From an uncultured Nitrosomonadales bacterium (lineage in GTDB: Bacteria; Pseudomonadota; Gammaproteobacteria; Burkholderiales; Gallionellaceae): DNA of 35,445 nt. This document shows positions 26,843-35,057 of the stretch, in pieces (position 1 is the stretch's first letter; each line of letters begins with the position of its first letter). The position numbers were made by a program, and so were the translations under genes. The DNA lies in assembly GCA_903885165.1 (NCBI GenBank), contig CAISHO010000112.1, forward strand, positions 1-35,445. Direction: 5' to 3'. A model generated the notes under the pieces. The model searched no databases. It was not told the DNA's origin and saw only the letters and a list, made by a program, of their open reading frames with translations.

Positions 26843-26927
26843 GGATTGGGGAGTAAGGATTGAGGATTGAGTAAAATCGAACTGCCCTGTTTCTAACTCA
26901 ATCCTCATTCTGGAATCCTCGATCCTA
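26835..26927. repeat. Heptad-array palindrome, copy A3 (heptose kinase-hldD junction)
   Basis: Left arm: GGATTGA, GGATTGG, GGAGTAA, GGATTGA, GGATTGA (26836-26870). The loop contains TAAAATCGAACTGCC. The right arm is degenerate: CTCAATCC, TCATTCT, GGAATCC, TCGATCC (26897-26926). The first unit supplies the TGA stop of the kinase gene. Confidence 0.75.
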
Positions 26928-26941
26928 AACAAGGAGAAGTT

Positions 26942-27943
26942 ATGTACTACATCGTTACCGGAGCTGCCGGATTTATCGGCTCAAATCTAGTCAAAGCGCT
27001 CAATCTGCGCGGCGAGACCAATATCATCGCGGTGGACAATCTCAAGAGTGCCGACAAGTTCAAGAATCTGGTGGACTGCGATATAGCCGACTTTCTGGAC
27101 AAGGAAGAGTTTCGCAAGAAGATTCAGGAAGGCTATTTTGACGGTCTGATCAAAGCCGTGCTGCATGAAGGCGCGTGTTCCGACACCATGGCCACCGATG
27201 GTCGTTACATGATGGACAACAACTACCAGTACACGCTGGAGTTGCTCAACTACTGTCAGACTGAAGATGTGCCCTTTTTGTATGCCTCCTCGGCTTCCGT
27301 GTATGGCGGCGGTGGCGTGTTCAAGGAAAGCCGTGAATTTGAGTCACCGCTGAACGTCTACGCGTACTCCAAATTTTTGTTCGATCAGATCATGCGCAGG
27401 CGCTGGCACAAACGCGGCGCACAGATCGTCGGCCTGCGCTATTTCAACGTCTACGGCCCGCGCGAGCAGCACAAGGGACGCATGGCATCGGTGGCCTTCC
27501 ATTTTTTCAACCAGTACCGCGCAGAAGGCAAAGTAAAACTGTTTGAAGGTTGTGAGGGTTACACCAACGGCGGCCAGTTGCGCGATTTCGTCTCGATAGA
27601 AGACGTGGTCAAGGTGAACATGTATCTGCTGGATAATCCGCATATTTCCGGCATCTTCAACTTAGGAACAGGTCAGGCGCAAAGCTTTAACGATGTGGCG
27701 GTAGCGACAGTCAACACCCTGCGTCAGGCAGAAGGTAAGGATGCATTGGCGCTGGAACAGTTGCTGGAATCCGGCATCATCAGCTACATTCCGTTTCCGG
27801 ACGCATTGCGCGGCAAATACCAGAGCTATACTCAGGCCGACATCGGCGCACTGCGCGGGACAGGCTATGGCGAGCCATTTTTATCGGTCGAGCAGGGCGT
27901 AGCAAGATATGTAGGACACATGTTAAAGGCGGCGCAAGCCTAG
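26942..27943 (+). CDS. hldD: ADP-L-glycero-D-manno-heptose-6-epimerase
   Basis: It epimerises ADP-D-glycero- to ADP-L-glycero-D-manno-heptose, the final donor for LPS inner core. This extended short-chain dehydrogenase has GAAGFIGSN (7-15), the HEGACSDT segment near 75 typical of HldD, the active YxxxK pair in [11 protein letters not shown] near 140, and [16 protein letters not shown]. The 333 residues match the family. AAGGAG lies 7 nt upstream. It works directly with the preceding kinase gene, from which repeat A3 separates it. Confidence 0.97.
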   Translation: MYYIVTGAAGFIGSNLVKALNLRGETNIIAVDNLKSADKFKNLVDCDIADFLDKEEFRKKIQEGYFDGLIKAVLHEGACSDTMATDGRYMMDNNYQYTLELLNYCQTEDVPFLYASSASVYGGGGVFKESREFESPLNVYAYSKFLFDQIMRRRWHKRGAQIVGLRYFNVYGPREQHKGRMASVAFHFFNQYRAEGKVKLFEGCEGYTNGGQLRDFVSIEDVVKVNMYLLDNPHISGIFNLGTGQAQSFNDVAVATVNTLRQAEGKDALALEQLLESGIISYIPFPDALRGKYQSYTQADIGALRGTGYGEPFLSVEQGVARYVGHMLKAAQA

Positions 27944-27967
27944 AATCGAGTCTTCTTTGGAGATGTG

Positions 27968-28657
27968 ATGACCAACCTTAAATATTCAAGATTGACTGAA
28001 GCTGACTATCTGCTGGGCGAGTTAGCGAGTGAAATCCGCCATGAATACGTCGATGGAGAAGTCTTTGCCATGGCGGGTGCCGGTGAAGCGCACAATCTGA
28101 TCGCAGGTAATATTTTCGCTAAACTGCGTGGACTGGTACGAGGAGGTCCGTGCCGGGTATATATATCCGACATGAAGCTGCGGGTTAAAACCTGGAAGGC
28201 CTATTATTATCCCGACGTCATGGTGACATGCGATCCAAACGGAAATGTGCTCATTGATGATATTAGTAATGCCCGTTTCCCTCTCCTCAATCCTCTCCCG
28301 CTTGCGGGCGAGGAGGCAAGCGAATCGTTACACGAGCTTTTTGATTATGACAGCGAAGGGAATTACAAGGAACGCCCAAGTCTGGTAGTAGAAGTGCTCT
28401 CACCAAGCACCGAGCGAACTGACCGGCGTGAGAAGATGCTGGCGTATCGCACCTTGCCCGATTTGCGTGAATACCTGCTGGTTGCAACGGATAAACAGCA
28501 CGTAGAACTTTATCGGCGAGATGCTCAGGATGAATGGCAACTGACGAACATAAATCCAGCCGACGGCATCCACTTGGAGAGCTTGGGCTACGACCTGTCA
28601 TTGAATGACATTTACGAAGACGTGAAACTGGATGCCAGTTTTATTCAAATTAATTAG
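27968..28657 (+). CDS. Uma2-family (DUF820) PD-(D/E)XK nuclease-like protein with repeat insertion
   Basis: Uma2 proteins are restriction-endonuclease-fold proteins of unclear cellular role. Seen here: LTEADYLLGELASEIRHEYVDGEVFAMAGA at the start (split by usual family gaps), YYYPDVMVTCDP near 78-89 (Asp), VVEVLSPST near 139-147 (Glu) and RREKMLAY (Lys), so the metal-site residues are intact. Residues about 103-117 (FPLLNPLPLAGEEASES region) are not family sequence; they translate a CTCTCC-type palindrome (28279-28316). GGAGA lies 6 nt before ATG 28968-minus-1000, that is 27968. Length of 229 residues is about 25-35 above many relatives. Whether the insertion is tolerated is unknown. Confidence 0.85.
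   Translation: MTNLKYSRLTEADYLLGELASEIRHEYVDGEVFAMAGAGEAHNLIAGNIFAKLRGLVRGGPCRVYISDMKLRVKTWKAYYYPDVMVTCDPNGNVLIDDISNARFPLLNPLPLAGEEASESLHELFDYDSEGNYKERPSLVVEVLSPSTERTDRREKMLAYRTLPDLREYLLVATDKQHVELYRRDAQDEWQLTNINPADGIHLESLGYDLSLNDIYEDVKLDASFIQIN
28279..28316. repeat. CTCTCC-type interspersed palindrome (copy B2, inside the Uma2 gene)
   Basis: CCCTCTCCTCAATCCTC leads into a stem CCTCTCCCGC / GCGGGCGAGG (28292-28313; one mismatch, loop TT). Same architecture as B1 at 5914-5953, in-frame within coding sequence. Confidence 0.75.
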
Positions 28658-28721
28658 ATAGTTATATTAACCTGACGGTCTGATGGTAGTTCATCCAGAC
28701 GTAACAAACGAAAGAGCAAAT

Positions 28722-29420
28722 ATGGGCGCACAGTGGAAGGCAAGACACAAGGAAGTTGCAGCGAATGCAAAGGGTCGCGTGTTCGGTAAATTATCCAAGG
28801 AAATCATGGTCGCAGCTCGTTCGGGTGCCGATCCTGATATGAATCCGCGCCTGCGATTGGTTGTCGAACAGGCCAAAAAAGTCTCCATGCCGCGCGAAAC
28901 CTTAGAACGTGCCATAAAGAAAGGCGCAGGCCTGCTCGATGAAGGCATGGTGCTGGAAAAACTCACCTATGAGGGTTTCGCTCCGCATCGCGTACCTGTG
29001 ATCGTCGAGTGTCTGACAGATAATGCAAACCGCACTTATCCCAATATTCGCGTTCTGTTCCGCAAGGGCCAACTGGGTGCGTCGGGTTCGGTTTCCTGGG
29101 ATTTCGATCATCTTGGCATGATAGAAGCGCTGCCCAGTTCCAAAGAGGCGGATGCTGAACTGGCCGCTATCGAAGCCGGCGCTCAGGATTTTGAACCCGC
29201 CGATGAAGGCGCCACCTTGTTTATGACTGATCCGAGCGATCTCGATGCAGTCTGCCGCGCGCTGCCAACATTTGGCTTTACCGTGCAATCAGCGTTGATC
29301 GGGTATCGCCCCAAGAATCCTGTCACGCTGACGGATACTGAACGTGAGGAAGTTGAAGCATTTCTCGAAGCCGTAGACGCGGATGATGACGTGCAAAACG
29401 TCTATGTCGGATTAGCCTAA
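28722..29420 (+). CDS. YebC/PmpR-family protein, second (short N-terminus) type
   Basis: YebC-family proteins act as transcriptional regulators or, as recently shown for some members, help ribosomes through proline-rich stretches. The 232-residue product has [46 protein letters not shown]-type helix, [19 protein letters not shown] and [11 protein letters not shown], all family landmarks. The N-terminus is [11 protein letters not shown] instead of the canonical MAGHSKWANIKHRK, placing it with the paralogue found in pseudomonads and many betaproteobacteria. ATG 28722 is chosen to match those proteins; an in-frame ATG at 28683 would add 13 unlikely residues. Probably monocistronic. Confidence 0.88.
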   Translation: MGAQWKARHKEVAANAKGRVFGKLSKEIMVAARSGADPDMNPRLRLVVEQAKKVSMPRETLERAIKKGAGLLDEGMVLEKLTYEGFAPHRVPVIVECLTDNANRTYPNIRVLFRKGQLGASGSVSWDFDHLGMIEALPSSKEADAELAAIEAGAQDFEPADEGATLFMTDPSDLDAVCRALPTFGFTVQSALIGYRPKNPVTLTDTEREEVEAFLEAVDADDDVQNVYVGLA

Positions 29421-29544
29421 GCTTCCAGGTCGATTGCTGTGGTGGCAGTCGACCAATCATGATATCTGAGAATAGGTTGCAGCAAAATACGAATGGTTGT
29501 GTAACAATAAAATCATTTATGCATTACGGATACTTAGTTTTACA

Positions 29545-29567
29545 TAATATACATTATGCGTATATTA
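29545..29567. promoter_or_regulatory. Dyad in the AT-rich region before the dUTPase gene
   Basis: Arms TAATATAC and GTATATTA flank ATTATGC, 83 bp before ATG 29650. Could be a repressor site or an RNA hairpin. The rest of 29421-29649 is AT-rich with no gene. Confidence 0.3.
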
Positions 29568-29649
29568 ATTTATTGGCTAGATGTAGATGAAATCGCCATT
29601 TGGCGGCTTTGTTGGTAGAATGGGGAATCAACATACAAACACGATAATA

Positions 29650-30330
29650 ATGACGCTTACGGAATCGCAACTTGTATCCATGCTTAAAATGCAGGACGAA
29701 ATGAACCGCAAGGTTAATCCTGAATGGGTATCTGCCAAAAATAACTGGCATCGTGCAATTTTGGTTGAAGGTGTCGAAGCAATTGAGCATCACGGCTGGA
29801 AATGGTGGAAAAAGCAAGAGTGCGACATGGAACAGTTGCGTATGGAACTGGTTGATATTTGGCATTTCATTTTGTCGGCGTCGATTGAGCATAAACACGG
29901 TAACGTGGCCCTCGCTAAACTGGAGATGCTGAGCGAACTGACCCTCCATCAGAAAACAGTGCAGTTTGATAATACTTACTACATGCTGACTCAATTGAAT
30001 CTGCTGGAAAAGCTTGACCTGCTGGTCGGTCTGGCAACTGCTAAACGTACTAGTCTTGCGCTGTTTGAATCACTGCTGACGGACTGTGCCATGGATTGGA
30101 GCGCGTTATTTAAGCAGTATGTTGGTAAAAATGTACTTAATGTATTTCGTCAGGATCACGGCTATAAACTGGGCACATATGTCAAAGTATGGGATGGACG
30201 CGAAGATAATGAACATTTGATCGAAGTGCTTGCCGCCACCGATCCTAATATCAGCGATGTAAGAACAATACTTTATGAATCACTGAAGACGAAATATTCA
30301 GCGGTTATCGAAGGCACTACAAGTATTTAA
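29650..30330 (+). CDS. Dimeric all-alpha dUTP diphosphatase
   Basis: It hydrolyses dUTP (and often dUDP) to dUMP, keeping uracil out of DNA. The family is the MazG-like all-alpha NTP pyrophosphatase type (dUTPase_2), not the trimeric beta-barrel Dut. Metal-binding helices are visible: VEGVEAIEHHGWKWWKK near 39-55 and MELVDIWHFILSA near 66-78, with later ELTLHQ and DHGYKLGTYVKVWDGREDN. ATG 29650 (MTLTESQLVSMLKMQDEMN) matches family starts; in-frame codons back to 29587 add sequence without family similarity. 226 residues. Confidence 0.85.
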   Translation: MTLTESQLVSMLKMQDEMNRKVNPEWVSAKNNWHRAILVEGVEAIEHHGWKWWKKQECDMEQLRMELVDIWHFILSASIEHKHGNVALAKLEMLSELTLHQKTVQFDNTYYMLTQLNLLEKLDLLVGLATAKRTSLALFESLLTDCAMDWSALFKQYVGKNVLNVFRQDHGYKLGTYVKVWDGREDNEHLIEVLAATDPNISDVRTILYESLKTKYSAVIEGTTSI

Positions 30331-30373
30331 TAAATTTATTTAAAACATTTTAACCACAACCGGAGCATTGAAT

Positions 30374-30652
30374 ATGAATCGCAAAGAACTGATAGACGCA
30401 TTGGCAGGTAAGACCGGTAGCACAAAGGCTGACGCTGATAAGAATATCGCAGCCCTGCTGGAAATCATCTCTGAAACATTGGGCAAAGGAGAAAATCTGG
30501 CGCTGGTCGGCTTCGGTACTTTCGAAGTGCGCGAACGTGCAGCCCGTACTGGCCGTAATCCGGCAACCGGCGCTGAACTGAAGATCGCCGCTTCAAAGAC
30601 ACCTGCATTCAAGCCAGGCGCAACCCTCAAAGCGGCTGTAAACGGTAAGTAA
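30374..30652 (+). CDS. hup: HU-family DNA-binding protein
   Basis: A nucleoid-associated, DNA-bending protein. The 92 residues start NRKELIDALAGKTGSTKADADK and contain VGFGTFEVRERAARTGRNPATGAELKI, with the minor-groove RNPATG arm. It is a homodimer-type HU rather than IHF. GGAG at 30362 gives an 8-nt spacing to ATG 30374; the TTG at 30368 is rejected. It is the second member of this superfamily in the window, besides ihfB. Confidence 0.95.
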   Translation: MNRKELIDALAGKTGSTKADADKNIAALLEIISETLGKGENLALVGFGTFEVRERAARTGRNPATGAELKIAASKTPAFKPGATLKAAVNGK

Positions 30653-30662
30653 AGCAATTCAA

Positions 30663-30692
30663 CGGAGCCTGTCAGTCAACTGGCTGGCTCCG
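30663..30692 (+). terminator. Possible weak terminator or hairpin after the HU gene
   Basis: CGGAGCC and GGCTCCG pair across 16 nt, 11 nt after the stop. No T-tract follows, so termination is doubtful. Confidence 0.3.
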
Positions 30693-30732
30693 CCCTCACC
30701 TGCTCATTATCTTAAATTTCCGTTTAAAATCA

Positions 30733-31533
30733 ATGATGCACATCAGATTTACAAGTTTAATCTTAGCACTGTTATTGTTTAGCGCTGTTGCCTGCGCGCA
30801 AGATGGCGTCGGTGTCGGCAGTCTTTCTTTATTTCGTAATTTAGTCCCCGCGCAACAGCTAGAACAGCAAGCATCCGTTCAGTATGAAGACATGATGCAT
30901 AAGGCGTCCGCTCAACACGCGCTGGCAACCGATAAGAATGCGCAACTGAAGCGCCTGCACACTATCACCTCAAGAATTATCCCTCACGCCGGAAAATTTA
31001 ATCCACGCGCAGGCCAGTGGCAATGGCAGATCAATCTGATCCGCTCGAATCAACTCAATGCGTTTTGTATGCCGGGCGGTAAGATCGCGGTGTATTCCGG
31101 GCTAATCGATACGTTAAAATTATCTGATGATGAAATCGCCATCGTACTGGGCCACGAAATCGCTCACGCGCTGCGTGAACACGCCCGTGAACGCATGGCC
31201 AAGAGCGAGCTAACCCAGTTTGGGGTATCCCTGTTAGGACACAATATTGGAGACGGGCGATATAACAGCCTATTTCAAGCTGGTGGTTCCCTGCTGACAC
31301 TGAAATTTTCACGCAGCGATGAAACCGAAGCAGACATTGTCGGGTTGGAGCTCTCCGCCCGTGCTGGCTATGATCCAAGAGCCGGGATGACGCTTTGGCG
31401 TAAGATGACCGCCAGCAATCGTGGCGCGCCACCTCAATGGCTATCGACGCATCCCTCCGGTGAGAACCGTGAAAGGGAAATCGCGCGTCATTTGCCCGAA
31501 GTTATGCCTCTGTATAACAAGGCCAAACAATAG
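30733..31533 (+). CDS. M48-family zinc metalloprotease, exported (LoiP/BepA-like)
   Basis: A periplasmic or membrane-anchored quality-control protease. An N-terminal hydrophobic segment (about 7-20) ends at VACAQD; a lipoprotein cysteine is possible but the lipobox is poor. The active site is GHEIAHALREH (HEXXH near 141) with the third zinc ligand Glu in RSDETEADIVGLELSARAGYDP near 197-217. The late STHPSGENRER block is typical of M48B/M48C. Length of 266 residues is normal. The next gene converges on it. Confidence 0.92.
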   Translation: MMHIRFTSLILALLLFSAVACAQDGVGVGSLSLFRNLVPAQQLEQQASVQYEDMMHKASAQHALATDKNAQLKRLHTITSRIIPHAGKFNPRAGQWQWQINLIRSNQLNAFCMPGGKIAVYSGLIDTLKLSDDEIAIVLGHEIAHALREHARERMAKSELTQFGVSLLGHNIGDGRYNSLFQAGGSLLTLKFSRSDETEADIVGLELSARAGYDPRAGMTLWRKMTASNRGAPPQWLSTHPSGENREREIARHLPEVMPLYNKAKQ

Positions 31534-31591
31534 TCAGACAAATATCCGGCAGAACAAAGCGTCCAAACCGGAGTGTCTTGGCTAACTTTCC

Positions 31592-33016
31592 TTATCTGCC
31601 GTAATTATCATCAAAGCGCTGAATATCGTCTTCGCCCAGATATTCGCCGACCTGAATTTCAACGATGTGCAGCGGAATTTTGCCTCGATTTTCCAGACGG
31701 TGCAGCGTACCCATCGGAATATAGGTGCTTTGGTTCTTCTGCACGGTTATTACCTGGTCACCATTAGTCACCGTTGCAGAACCAGAGACAACCACCCAGT
31801 GTTCGGAGCGATGCGAATGGCTCTGCAAGCTGAGCTTAGCGCCAGGCTGAACGACAATACGCTTGATTTTAAATGAATTTTCATCTTCCTCAAGCACCGA
31901 GTAACTTCCCCACGGGCGATTCACTTTCACATGGCAGACGTGTTCGGTCGCGCCTTTACCTTGCAACGCATCAACCACTTCGCGCACACGCTGAGTTTGA
32001 TCATTCCTGGAAATAAGAATCGCATCCGCCGTTTCGATGACACAAAGATCTTCCAGACCAATGGCAGCAACCAGACGTTTTTCAGAACGAATCAGACTAT
32101 TTTTGCAATCGATGGCGATCACATTACCCGACAACGCATTGCCCGCTACGTCCTTAGCGGCAATCTCATGCACCGCGTGCCAGCTCCCGACATCGTTCCA
32201 GCCAAAGTCGCAGGGAATCAACGAAACGCGACTGGATTTTTCCAGCACGCCATAGTCGATCGAAACCGATGGCATGGCGGAAAAATGCTTGTCTATCGCT
32301 TGCTGGTAATTACCGGTCAAGCGAATTTCTGCCTCTATCATTTGAACGACACGATAAACTTCCGGCAGATATTGCTCAATTTCGGCCAGAATTGCAGAAG
32401 CACGCCAAACGAACATACCTGAATTCCAATAGTAACCACCCTCCTCTAAAAATTGCTCTGCGGTCGCCAGATCAGGCTTCTCGGTAAAACGCTCGACAAC
32501 TAAAATGCTATTCGCTGAGAGCTGATCGCTGTTTTGAGTTTTGACATAACCAAAACCGGTATCGGGACGAATTGGTTCAATACCGAACGTCACCAAATTT
32601 CCGCCTTGCGCCGCTGCTATGGCGCGTTGTAAACATGCGCGAAATTCGACAGCATCTTTGATCACGTGATCGGCTGGCAACACGACCATGATCGGGTCAC
32701 TGCCATCGGCCATCAGGCGGGCTGCGGCCAACGCAATCGCAGGCGCGGTATTTCGGCCAACGGGTTCAAACAAAGACTTAAAGGGCTGCAAGGCGTGATA
32801 TGCCTCGCCCTTGGCGTGAGACTCCTGCGTGACGATCATCACATGATCGGATTGAATCACAGGCGACAGGCGATCTACTGTGGCTTGTAACATCGTTTCA
32901 TCGCCATCAAGCGCCAGAAACTGCTTGGGCATATTCTGACGCGACAACGGCCAGAGACGACTGCCGCTGCCACCGGCCAAAATTACTGCATACGCTTCAA
33001 TATTTTCTATGGTCAT
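31592..33016 (-). CDS. manC: Mannose-1-phosphate guanylyltransferase / mannose-6-phosphate isomerase
   Basis: Bifunctional type II enzyme giving GDP-mannose for exopolysaccharide or O-antigen. The nucleotidyltransferase domain begins AVILAGGSGSRLWPLSR with MPKQFL, and has VLPADH and FTEKPD plus YYWNSGMFVW. The C-terminal cupin (about 365-474) begins RPWGSYSVLEE and contains KLSLQSHSHRSEHWVVVSG and IPMGTLHRLEN. Length of 474 residues is typical. Start by the conserved MTIENIEAYAVILAGG with AGAAAGAA upstream. No polysaccharide cluster adjoins it; with ugd it may supply nucleotide sugars to a distant locus. Confidence 0.95.
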   Translation of the reverse strand: MTIENIEAYAVILAGGSGSRLWPLSRQNMPKQFLALDGDETMLQATVDRLSPVIQSDHVMIVTQESHAKGEAYHALQPFKSLFEPVGRNTAPAIALAAARLMADGSDPIMVVLPADHVIKDAVEFRACLQRAIAAAQGGNLVTFGIEPIRPDTGFGYVKTQNSDQLSANSILVVERFTEKPDLATAEQFLEEGGYYWNSGMFVWRASAILAEIEQYLPEVYRVVQMIEAEIRLTGNYQQAIDKHFSAMPSVSIDYGVLEKSSRVSLIPCDFGWNDVGSWHAVHEIAAKDVAGNALSGNVIAIDCKNSLIRSEKRLVAAIGLEDLCVIETADAILISRNDQTQRVREVVDALQGKGATEHVCHVKVNRPWGSYSVLEEDENSFKIKRIVVQPGAKLSLQSHSHRSEHWVVVSGSATVTNGDQVITVQKNQSTYIPMGTLHRLENRGKIPLHIVEIQVGEYLGEDDIQRFDDNYGR

Positions 33017-33079
33017 AATTATTCTTTCTCTGTTTTACTGAGTCGTCGTTAAGCCAAAACACAATATCATTCATCTGGA

Positions 33080-33748
33080 CTACATCGCTCTTTCTTTTTG
33101 CATCTTTTCCAGCAAGCCCTGCCACAAGCGAATCTGGCTCGATTTCCCGCCGGCCGCACTTACACCTGGCAACCACAAATCTTCGTCGTTAAAACTGTAT
33201 ACAGGGACGAGATCCTTCCTCTTGAAAACGAGTGACACACTACTAGACAGATTATCAAGTATATAAGGACCGGAATCAGCTGTCGTGCAGTAAGCCAACA
33301 ATATGCGCCTCGTTCTAGCGCAGCGCACGTACATAAGTGATACGCAGGCTCTGCACTGGATACCCATCGAGTTAAGACCGAAATACTTCCCTATTGCATA
33401 ATCTTCACAATCAGCGCCTTCAGATGCCAAGTATTCAACTGGGATTGCCAAGTAGTCAAGAACCCCCAGTGTTGGGCATCTGTGTAATAACGGATTCGAT
33501 TCCAATACACGTTAAAATCTTTGAGGTCGCTCATAGTCTCCTCTGCCAAAGCTATTGAGGCACTGTACTTTGCGAAATGCTTAACCTCTTCATTCTGCCA
33601 ACCCATTAATCTTTCAGGCGCGTCACTAGCCCAACGAGAAGCAACATGACGCAGCAATCCGGGAGCGAACGTCACGATGTCCCCCGCAACCGATAAAAAA
33701 GAGAATTGCCAGCAACACAGCCCAGCGTAACTTAAAGATTGAATTCAA
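33080..33748 (-). pseudogene. Transglutaminase-like cysteine peptidase (BTLCP) gene, two frameshifts
   Basis: Bacterial transglutaminase-like cysteine peptidases (LapG relatives) are periplasmic enzymes linked to adhesin release. The signal segment KLRWAVLLAILFFIG starts at TTG 33748 after GGAG, in one frame. The middle TFAPGLLRHVASRW to TDAQHWG is in a second frame, and VLDYLAIPVEYLASEGADCEDYAIGKYF to the end in a third. Removing one T from the six-T run (minus strand, about 33698) and adding one G to the five-G run (33463-33467) reconnects all. The catalytic Cys (GADCEDY) and Asp (LDNL) remain, but the usual AHMVLAYY His position reads RILLAYC, so activity seems lost even if the shifts are errors. 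Confidence 0.75.
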
Positions 33749-33986
33749 ATGAGACTCCGATAGAGTTCAATGAAACGTTAACGTGAAACTCGCATCGCGA
33801 GTGGTTTACCCTTTCCCAAACTTACGAGGGAGAATTAAAAGGGGGGAAACCGACAAAGCGAGTTTTTTATCAGTGATGGCATTATTTCTATGCTAGTTAG
33901 TGTAAGCGAAAAATTCACTTTCTGCACGTACACAAGGATTTACACTTCACTAATGTCACCGGCATGGTGCCAAAAAATCGGGTCAA
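33749..33986. other. Intergenic, no gene seen
   Basis: Contains G- and A-runs near 33838-33847 and no credible ORF or structured element. It may hold the promoter of the peptidase remnant. Confidence 0.5.
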
Positions 33987-34388
33987 TCAAATAATCAATA
34001 TATGCTCTGTCGATGGCATCGGCATTGTACTGCCACCAGTATCGAAAATAAACAGGCCAGAAAAGTAGCTCAGAACAGTGATAAAGATACTCACTAAAAA
34101 AGCCGTCCAAAATCCAGAGACTTTGAATCCTGACACAAGAGACGATACCAAAAGCATCATCAAAGCGTTAATTACCAACAGAAAGAAACCAAACGAAATA
34201 ATCGTAAGCGGAATGGTCAATATAATAATGACTGGTTTGATGAGCGCGTTAACGATACCAAGCAACAGCGCAGACATAACCAGCGATGATTTACTTGCAA
34301 ATTTCACGCCATGAAAAACCACACTCGCAATCCGCAGTGAAAAGGCAGTCACTGCGCAGTGTGCAAGGAACGCTAGGATATTGTTCAT
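33987..34388 (-). CDS. PF04020 four-helix membrane protein (phage-holin-like, YvlD type)
   Basis: The 133-residue product has four hydrophobic helices (about 5-25, 36-56, 60-83, 95-117). The short motif ALLLGIVNALIKPVI followed by LTIPLTIISFGFFLLVINALM is the signature of the PF04020 family. Despite the holin label, these are chromosomal inner-membrane proteins of unknown role, often stress related. No phage genes are nearby. The start lacks a clear ribosome binding site. It lies downstream of the nitroreductase gene on the same strand, with a hairpin between. Confidence 0.85.
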   Translation of the reverse strand: MNNILAFLAHCAVTAFSLRIASVVFHGVKFASKSSLVMSALLLGIVNALIKPVIIILTIPLTIISFGFFLLVINALMMLLVSSLVSGFKVSGFWTAFLVSIFITVLSYFSGLFIFDTGGSTMPMPSTEHILII

Positions 34389-34416
34389 GATGGCTGTAAG
34401 AAGCGATATTGACCGT

Positions 34417-34444
34417 AATAGGAGTTAACGATGCAACTCCTATT
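34417..34444. terminator. Perfect hairpin between the nitroreductase and PF04020 genes
   Basis: Ten-bp arms AATAGGAGTT and AACTCCTATT surround AACGATGC, just downstream of the nitroreductase stop (34452). It could terminate minus-strand transcription, but no clear T-tract follows. Confidence 0.4.
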
Positions 34445-34451
34445 GCTCGAA

Positions 34452-35057
34452 TCAGGAAAATTTATCGATGACGACGACATCCTCTAGCGACAACGATCCG
34501 GGGCGGGGCAATGGATCACCGATGCCTTTGCCAATGGCAACGAACATGACGATGGCGTGATCGCCGGGCAGATTGATGATGTGCCCTACCTTATCGAAAT
34601 CAAATCCATCCATTGGACAGGACTGATAACCCATATCCAGCGCAGCCAGCATTAAAGTCATTGCCGCCATGCCGCAGGAGCGCATCCCTTCGTCGCGTTG
34701 CATTTGCTCGCGCCCTGTATAAAACTGAGTAATAGCAGGCAGAATGTAATCCTGCACGGACTGGGGGGTGTTGCGCCAGTAGCGAACCGGGTCTTTTTCC
34801 CAAGCCTTGATATCTGCCGTTAATACGACCAGCAGCGAAGCGTCTGTTAACTGAGCCTGATCCCATGCGGCGGCACGAATCTTTTTACGCTGTTCCGGAT
34901 CGCGAACCAGCACGAAGCGCCAGTTTTGAATATTCCACGCGGTCGGCGCACGCATTGCCTGCGACATTAATTTTTCAATCTCAGCTTCTGTCATGCGGTG
35001 TTCTGCATCATATGCCTTGATCGCACGGCGTGATTCGATTGCGTTTGAAACTTCCAT
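34452..35057 (-). CDS. Nitroreductase-family flavoprotein
   Basis: An FMN-dependent NAD(P)H oxidoreductase; the substrate is not predictable. The 201 residues open with AIESRRAIKAYDAEHRM (the ESRRSxRxF flavin-binding pattern) and continue SQAMRAPTAWNIQNWRFVLVRD, the conserved FMN phosphate-binding region. A later segment MTLMLAALDMGYQSCPMDGFD matches the family. GGAGAG lies close before the ATG at 35057. Likely a stand-alone gene. Confidence 0.9.
   Translation of the reverse strand: MEVSNAIESRRAIKAYDAEHRMTEAEIEKLMSQAMRAPTAWNIQNWRFVLVRDPEQRKKIRAAAWDQAQLTDASLLVVLTADIKAWEKDPVRYWRNTPQSVQDYILPAITQFYTGREQMQRDEGMRSCGMAAMTLMLAALDMGYQSCPMDGFDFDKVGHIINLPGDHAIVMFVAIGKGIGDPLPRPGSLSLEDVVVIDKFS

Noticed and set aside
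33987-34388. Prophage remnant, because of the holin-type annotation
   Set aside because: PF04020 proteins are common chromosomal membrane proteins; no other phage genes occur here.
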